Of a stretch of 8,817 nucleotides of DNA, positions 5,691-8,817 are shown piece after piece. The DNA is taken from assembly GCA_005798205.1 (NCBI GenBank), contig SYKJ01000186.1, forward strand, positions 1 to 8,817, given 5' to 3'. A program made the position numbers and the translations under genes. The DNA is from Bacteroidota bacterium (lineage in GTDB: Bacteria > Bacteroidota > Bacteroidia > Flavobacteriales > Crocinitomicaceae). Numbering within the stretch: the stretch's first letter is position 1; the number at the start of each line of letters is the position of its first letter. Under the pieces are notes generated by a model. That model did not search any database. It saw nothing but the letters and a program-made list of their open reading frames with translations, and was not told the origin of the DNA.

Positions 5691-6889
5691 AAAGTAATTA
5701 GTCTAAGAAATGAATCGTATTTATCTTCTAAGATATCAATATAATGCACCATTAAAGTGAAAAATAATATGGCAATTACAGAAATTCCTGCTGCAGTCCA
5801 TGGGCCAAGGCTCTCGTTAAAAAATAAAGGTTTTAGACCAAATCCAAAAATTCCTCCGTATAATATGATGACATGTACGATATAAATTGAGAGTGTATTT
5901 TGCCCAAGTTTTAAAAATAATTTCAATTTTAAATCACAATACTTATCAACTAGTATAAAAACCCCTATGATTGAAACAACTGCTCCAAAATGACCAAAGG
6001 CATTCGCATTAAGCACATATAAACCCTTTTGAGTAAGGCCTATCCACTCAGTAAAGTTATCCACTTGATAGAAAAAAGGTTGGATAAACAAGATAATAAA
6101 TATACCTCCAACTATAAATAGCATCCCAAACCAGAATTCTTTAGTTTTGTTTTCATAGGTTCGGATTAAGCTCCCAAGCATACCTCCGAGAAGTGTATAT
6201 CCTGAATATCGTATAAAGCTGAAGTCAGAATATTTCCCATAAAACATATTTTGAATAAAACTTGGGGCATTTTGGGGCAAATAATTTGGTCTAGTTTGTA
6301 TTCCATTAGTAATAGCCTGCTCATCCATCAGAATATAGTTTTTCAAATAACTATAACAAATAAAAAGTAATAAGCTACAAATTAAATAATACCAGTGAAG
6401 TGATCCTTTATTAATCCATTTAAAAATACCATAAACGATTAGTAAAAAAAAGAGACCTACCCCAATTGCTTGAAGAACGTGAAAGGCAAAAAACCAATCT
6501 AAGTGGAGTTTACTCCAATAATAAATTGATTTGCCAATAACCCATAAATTCAATTGAATAAAATATCCCCAAAAAAGCAATTCTAATACTCTTTTAAAAC
6601 CTTTTTTTACACGAATATTTTTAAAATAAGGAATACTATTGTCCACAGAGAGTAAATAAATAAAGATTACACCAGTGACAGTAAAAAATAAGGGAGCAGT
6701 AACTCCATGAATAATATGCCATAATTTAAACAATAGGTATTCTTCTTTTCTATAGTCATTTGAAAGAGCTGCTCCTGTAAAATGCCCTTCAATCATTAAT
6801 AAAATTGAGGTACTTCTAGCTAAATCGATAAATCGAAGTCTAGGGGGCTTTTTTGGCTTTTCTGAATTTGAGATTGATTTTGTTGTCAA
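5675..6889 (-). CDS. Multi-pass membrane acyltransferase, HGSNAT/DUF1624-like
   Basis: This 404-residue integral membrane protein has about ten hydrophobic segments. The first, after a polar Lys/Pro-rich N-terminus, is 'RLRFIDLARSTSILLMIEGHF' in form (residues 17-37), with His36 at the place of the conserved membrane-embedded histidine. 'LWHIIHGVTAPLFFTVTGVIF' (57-76) is the next hallmark and contributes His58 and His61. 'FHVLQAIGVGL' (136-146) and 'GQNTLSIYIVHVIILYG' (329-345) complete the pattern. This matches the heparan-alpha-glucosaminide N-acetyltransferase catalytic family (PF07786/DUF1624), close to the acyltransferase-3 group, whose members carry acyl groups across membranes onto sugars. 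The annotated start is TTG at 6889: no ATG occurs in frame between the upstream stop (6911-6913) and residue 32, which would cut the first segment. The gene begins 13 bases after the PD40/OmpA-like gene and overlaps the SGNH-PKD gene by 4 bases, so it is mid-operon. The acceptor is unknown. Confidence 0.82.
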   Translation of the reverse strand: MTTKSISNSEKPKKPPRLRFIDLARSTSILLMIEGHFTGAALSNDYRKEEYLLFKLWHIIHGVTAPLFFTVTGVIFIYLLSVDNSIPYFKNIRVKKGFKRVLELLFWGYFIQLNLWVIGKSIYYWSKLHLDWFFAFHVLQAIGVGLFFLLIVYGIFKWINKGSLHWYYLICSLLLFICYSYLKNYILMDEQAITNGIQTRPNYLPQNAPSFIQNMFYGKYSDFSFIRYSGYTLLGGMLGSLIRTYENKTKEFWFGMLFIVGGIFIILFIQPFFYQVDNFTEWIGLTQKGLYVLNANAFGHFGAVVSIIGVFILVDKYCDLKLKLFLKLGQNTLSIYIVHVIILYGGIFGFGLKPLFFNESLGPWTAAGISVIAILFFTLMVHYIDILEDKYDSFLRLITFKKKK

Positions 6890-6902
6890 GTAGCCAGTGT
6901 GT

Positions 6903-8817
6903 TTAAGGGATTATTTCAGCTGTAATATACAATTCTAATCTTTCTTTAAATCCGTCAATCTCCAAAAATAATGATTTATGTATGAATCCTTCCGTTTGAT
7001 CTGTAGAAAGAATGAAACTAAGTAAGTATGTTTTTTCATTACCTTTTTTATTTTTTTCTATTTTGTAGGAAAAATTAGAATCAGAATTCACAAGATTAAT
7101 TTGTAAATCTGCAGCTGAAGCACTTTCAAAAACGAATTTCCCACTTAGCGTCCCTCCTTTTTTCACAACGCCAAAATCAATAAGTGGTATTTTACAAAAT
7201 AAAGGGAATGGTGTTTCGTTTTTTTCAATTTCTATTTTTTCAATTTCTATTTTTCGTTCAATACATGCATCCTTTGAGTAGACAGATTTTTTTTGATCAA
7301 AATAGTCGTCACTTGTTTCTTGATTTGCAAAATATTCTCCAAATGGAGCAAATGAAAAAGTAACTAGTCCTCCATTTATTGCTTTACCTTCAATGTATTC
7401 TTTAAAGATACCGTCATTACATAAAGTAAAATAGCGGGTAATTGAGGATATCCTTCTTTTGGTTAAATTGACATTGTATTTTGTTTTTGCAAGTGGGCTA
7501 GCAAAGCCTCTTAAATGAATTGTAATTTTTGAACCTTTCACCAGTTCTTTTAGCAAGGAAGATTTAAATACCTCTAAATCGTTATATCCTCTTCTAACTT
7601 CTTCATCAAAAAATTTTTCTACTTCCAATCGATTCTTTGATGCACTATCTAAGCCGTATCCTTTTCCTACTTCTTCAATATATTTTGGAAAGGCTTTTTC
7701 GTATAAAAGATAGCTTGTTTCGTAATCCATAGTGCTCACTGTGTCCCGTGTTCTAGCGTCTGGCTGATCATTTTCAAAATATAGTGTGATAGGGAGCTTA
7801 AATACTGTAACTTTCTCTTTAGGGTATGAGGTATAAATATCACTACAACAGGTTGGATTCTTTGAGTAAAAACTCCCTATTCGATTAGAGGATAAATAAG
7901 TTGTATCGTTGTATTTAAAAAAATACTGATCATTAGCAGGACTATTGATTGGTTGCCCTAGATTTATAGGTGGTAAAAATTCTGTTTTGTAATCACTATA
8001 AAAAATATCTTGCCCTCCAAATCCAAAATGCCAAGAGGAGGAAAAATAGAGGCGCTTAGTTGCATTATCATACCACGGACTTAATTCATTATCGGGTGAA
8101 TTAATTTTACCACAATTTAAGGGATTTGTAAAGACGCCATTTTGGAATCTAGTCATCCAAATATCCATGCCACCTTTTGTACCTGTTCTATCAGAGGTAA
8201 AAAATAATACTTCCTCGCCTTCGATTTCTACAATGAGAGGCATAGTTGTGTTTTTACCTTTTTCATTTATTACTTCGTCTAGAGGTTTGATATTGCTCCA
8301 ATCTCCGTTTGAATAATCAGCAACTAGAATTTTACAAGAATATGCAAAACCAGTATCCGAACACATGCTGAAATAAAAACGTTTGCCATCAGGAGAAAAA
8401 CTTCCGTTTCCAGAATTTAATTGAGCACTTTCGAGCGCATTGATTTTTTTATTTACTTCAAAAATCCCGTTTTTAATTTCTGAGGAATAAAGTTTTGTTT
8501 TATAGGTTTTAGAATAAACTTCTTCGTTCACATCATTTATAGAATCAGCTCTCAATGACGAAAACAGCAAGCGCTTGTCTCGAACAGAATGCCCAAATTC
8601 TGAATCATTGGAATTAACATTTTCAGGCAATCGAATTAAGGTTGTATCTAAATTAGTACTATCATTTAAATGCTTTAGCACCCAAGCGATTGATTCAACT
8701 TCTTTTGATGCTTTTTTATACAAGTAACTGGTTTTATCTTCCAAGTAGAATTTTTTAGCAGTTTTCATCGTTTCAAAAGCATGTTTATATGCACCCATCT
8801 GTTTTTCCATTAAGGCC
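6903..8817 (-). CDS. PD40 beta-propeller / OmpA-like / DUF1573-like envelope protein (5' partial)
   Basis: At least 637 residues are visible. The frame stays open to the window edge beyond the first Met (8810), and the start of this Met reads as the middle of a helical region, so the N-terminus is missing. Numbering from that Met, residues about 1-50 are helical, possibly the end of TPRs. Residues about 60-330 carry PD40/WD40-like repeats such as 'FSPDGKRFYFS' (138-148), 'LFFTSDRTGTKGGMDIW' (202-218) and 'RLYFSSSWHFGFGGQDIFYSD' (from 253). Residues about 336-523 form an OmpA-like domain: 'ITLYFENDQPD', 'GFASPLAKTKYNVNLTKRR' (435-453) and 'ACIERKIEI' (515-523). Residues about 540-632, beginning 'IPLIDFGVVKKGGTLSGKFVF', resemble DUF1573/HYDIN-type Ig domains. 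The first three parts recall PorE-like T9SS proteins, which bind the cell wall. In the OmpA part the diaminopimelate-binding Asp aligns with Ser438, while the partner Arg453 is kept. It leads the acyltransferase/SGNH operon. Confidence 0.85.
   Translation of the reverse strand, partial: ALMEKQMGAYKHAFETMKTAKKFYLEDKTSYLYKKASKEVESIAWVLKHLNDSTNLDTTLIRLPENVNSNDSEFGHSVRDKRLLFSSLRADSINDVNEEVYSKTYKTKLYSSEIKNGIFEVNKKINALESAQLNSGNGSFSPDGKRFYFSMCSDTGFAYSCKILVADYSNGDWSNIKPLDEVINEKGKNTTMPLIVEIEGEEVLFFTSDRTGTKGGMDIWMTRFQNGVFTNPLNCGKINSPDNELSPWYDNATKRLYFSSSWHFGFGGQDIFYSDYKTEFLPPINLGQPINSPANDQYFFKYNDTTYLSSNRIGSFYSKNPTCCSDIYTSYPKEKVTVFKLPITLYFENDQPDARTRDTVSTMDYETSYLLYEKAFPKYIEEVGKGYGLDSASKNRLEVEKFFDEEVRRGYNDLEVFKSSLLKELVKGSKITIHLRGFASPLAKTKYNVNLTKRRISSITRYFTLCNDGIFKEYIEGKAINGGLVTFSFAPFGEYFANQETSDDYFDQKKSVYSKDACIERKIEIEKIEIEKNETPFPLFCKIPLIDFGVVKKGGTLSGKFVFESASAADLQINLVNSDSNFSYKIEKNKKGNEKTYLLSFILSTDQTEGFIHKSLFLEIDGFKERLELYITAEIIP
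7220..7254. repeat. 15-bp tandem repeat (about 2.3 copies) in the interdomain linker
   Basis: The unit CAATTTCTATTTTTT (7226-7240) repeats at 7241-7254 and partly at 7220-7225. On the minus strand it encodes the duplicated pentapeptide 'KIEIE-KIEIE' at about residues 520-529 of the PD40/OmpA-like protein, between the OmpA-like end and the DUF1573-like domain. Being a multiple of three, changes in copy number would keep the frame and only lengthen or shorten a charged linker or strand. Confidence 0.85.

Noticed and set aside
6903..8817. Calling the PD40/OmpA-like protein PorE
   Set aside because: The order of the visible domains is similar, but the extra DUF1573-like domain, the missing binding Asp and the non-T9SS neighbours in its operon argue against a direct assignment.
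1..8817. tRNA, rRNA, CRISPR array, insertion sequence or prophage
   Set aside because: No cloverleaf, regularly spaced repeats, transposase or phage gene was seen, and the coding density leaves little room.

Overview
The window is compact, AT-rich DNA that reads as Bacteroidota, probably a Flavobacteriia or Sphingobacteriia-like lineage; the exact group is inference. The signs are a PorV/PorQ-family outer-membrane protein, a type IX secretion (T9SS)-style C-terminal tail, a PD40-plus-OmpA-like protein, a PKD domain on a secreted esterase-like protein, and A-rich leaders in place of clear Shine-Dalgarno sites. Eight of the nine genes have a recognisable family. No tRNA, rRNA, CRISPR, insertion sequence or phage gene was seen. 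The longest gene-free gap is about 65-70 bases.

Layout, left to right. (1) Bases 1-1320, plus strand: the 3' end of a large secreted protein with a T9SS-like tail, then a complete PorV/PorQ-family beta-barrel, closed by a good intrinsic terminator at 1343-1374. (2) Bases 1384-4630, plus strand: a tight four-gene run of greA, a HIT-family hydrolase, an MBOAT membrane O-acyltransferase and a membrane-anchored SGNH-like partner. Junctions are a 1-base overlap, a 5-base gap and a 0-base gap. (3) Bases 8817-4632, minus strand: a three-gene run of a PD40/OmpA-like/DUF1573-like envelope protein (5' end outside the window), a multi-pass HGSNAT/DUF1624-like acyltransferase and a secreted DUF4886-like SGNH hydrolase with a PKD domain. 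The last two overlap by 4 bases.

The two runs converge tail to tail with one base between their stop codons, and a hairpin covers both stops. The striking feature is that each side of the junction carries a polytopic membrane acyltransferase next to an SGNH-fold protein, but from unrelated acyltransferase superfamilies (MBOAT and HGSNAT-like). The plus-strand pair resembles the known DltB/DltD, AlgI/AlgJ/AlgX and PatA/PatB logic, in which an MBOAT moves an acyl group across the membrane and an SGNH protein places it on a polymer. The minus-strand pair could be a parallel acylation/deacylation module whose leading gene is an envelope-anchoring protein. No glycan-synthesis gene lies in the window, so the substrate is unknown. 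The combined cassette is the best candidate for an undescribed system, but joint function is inference from gene order.
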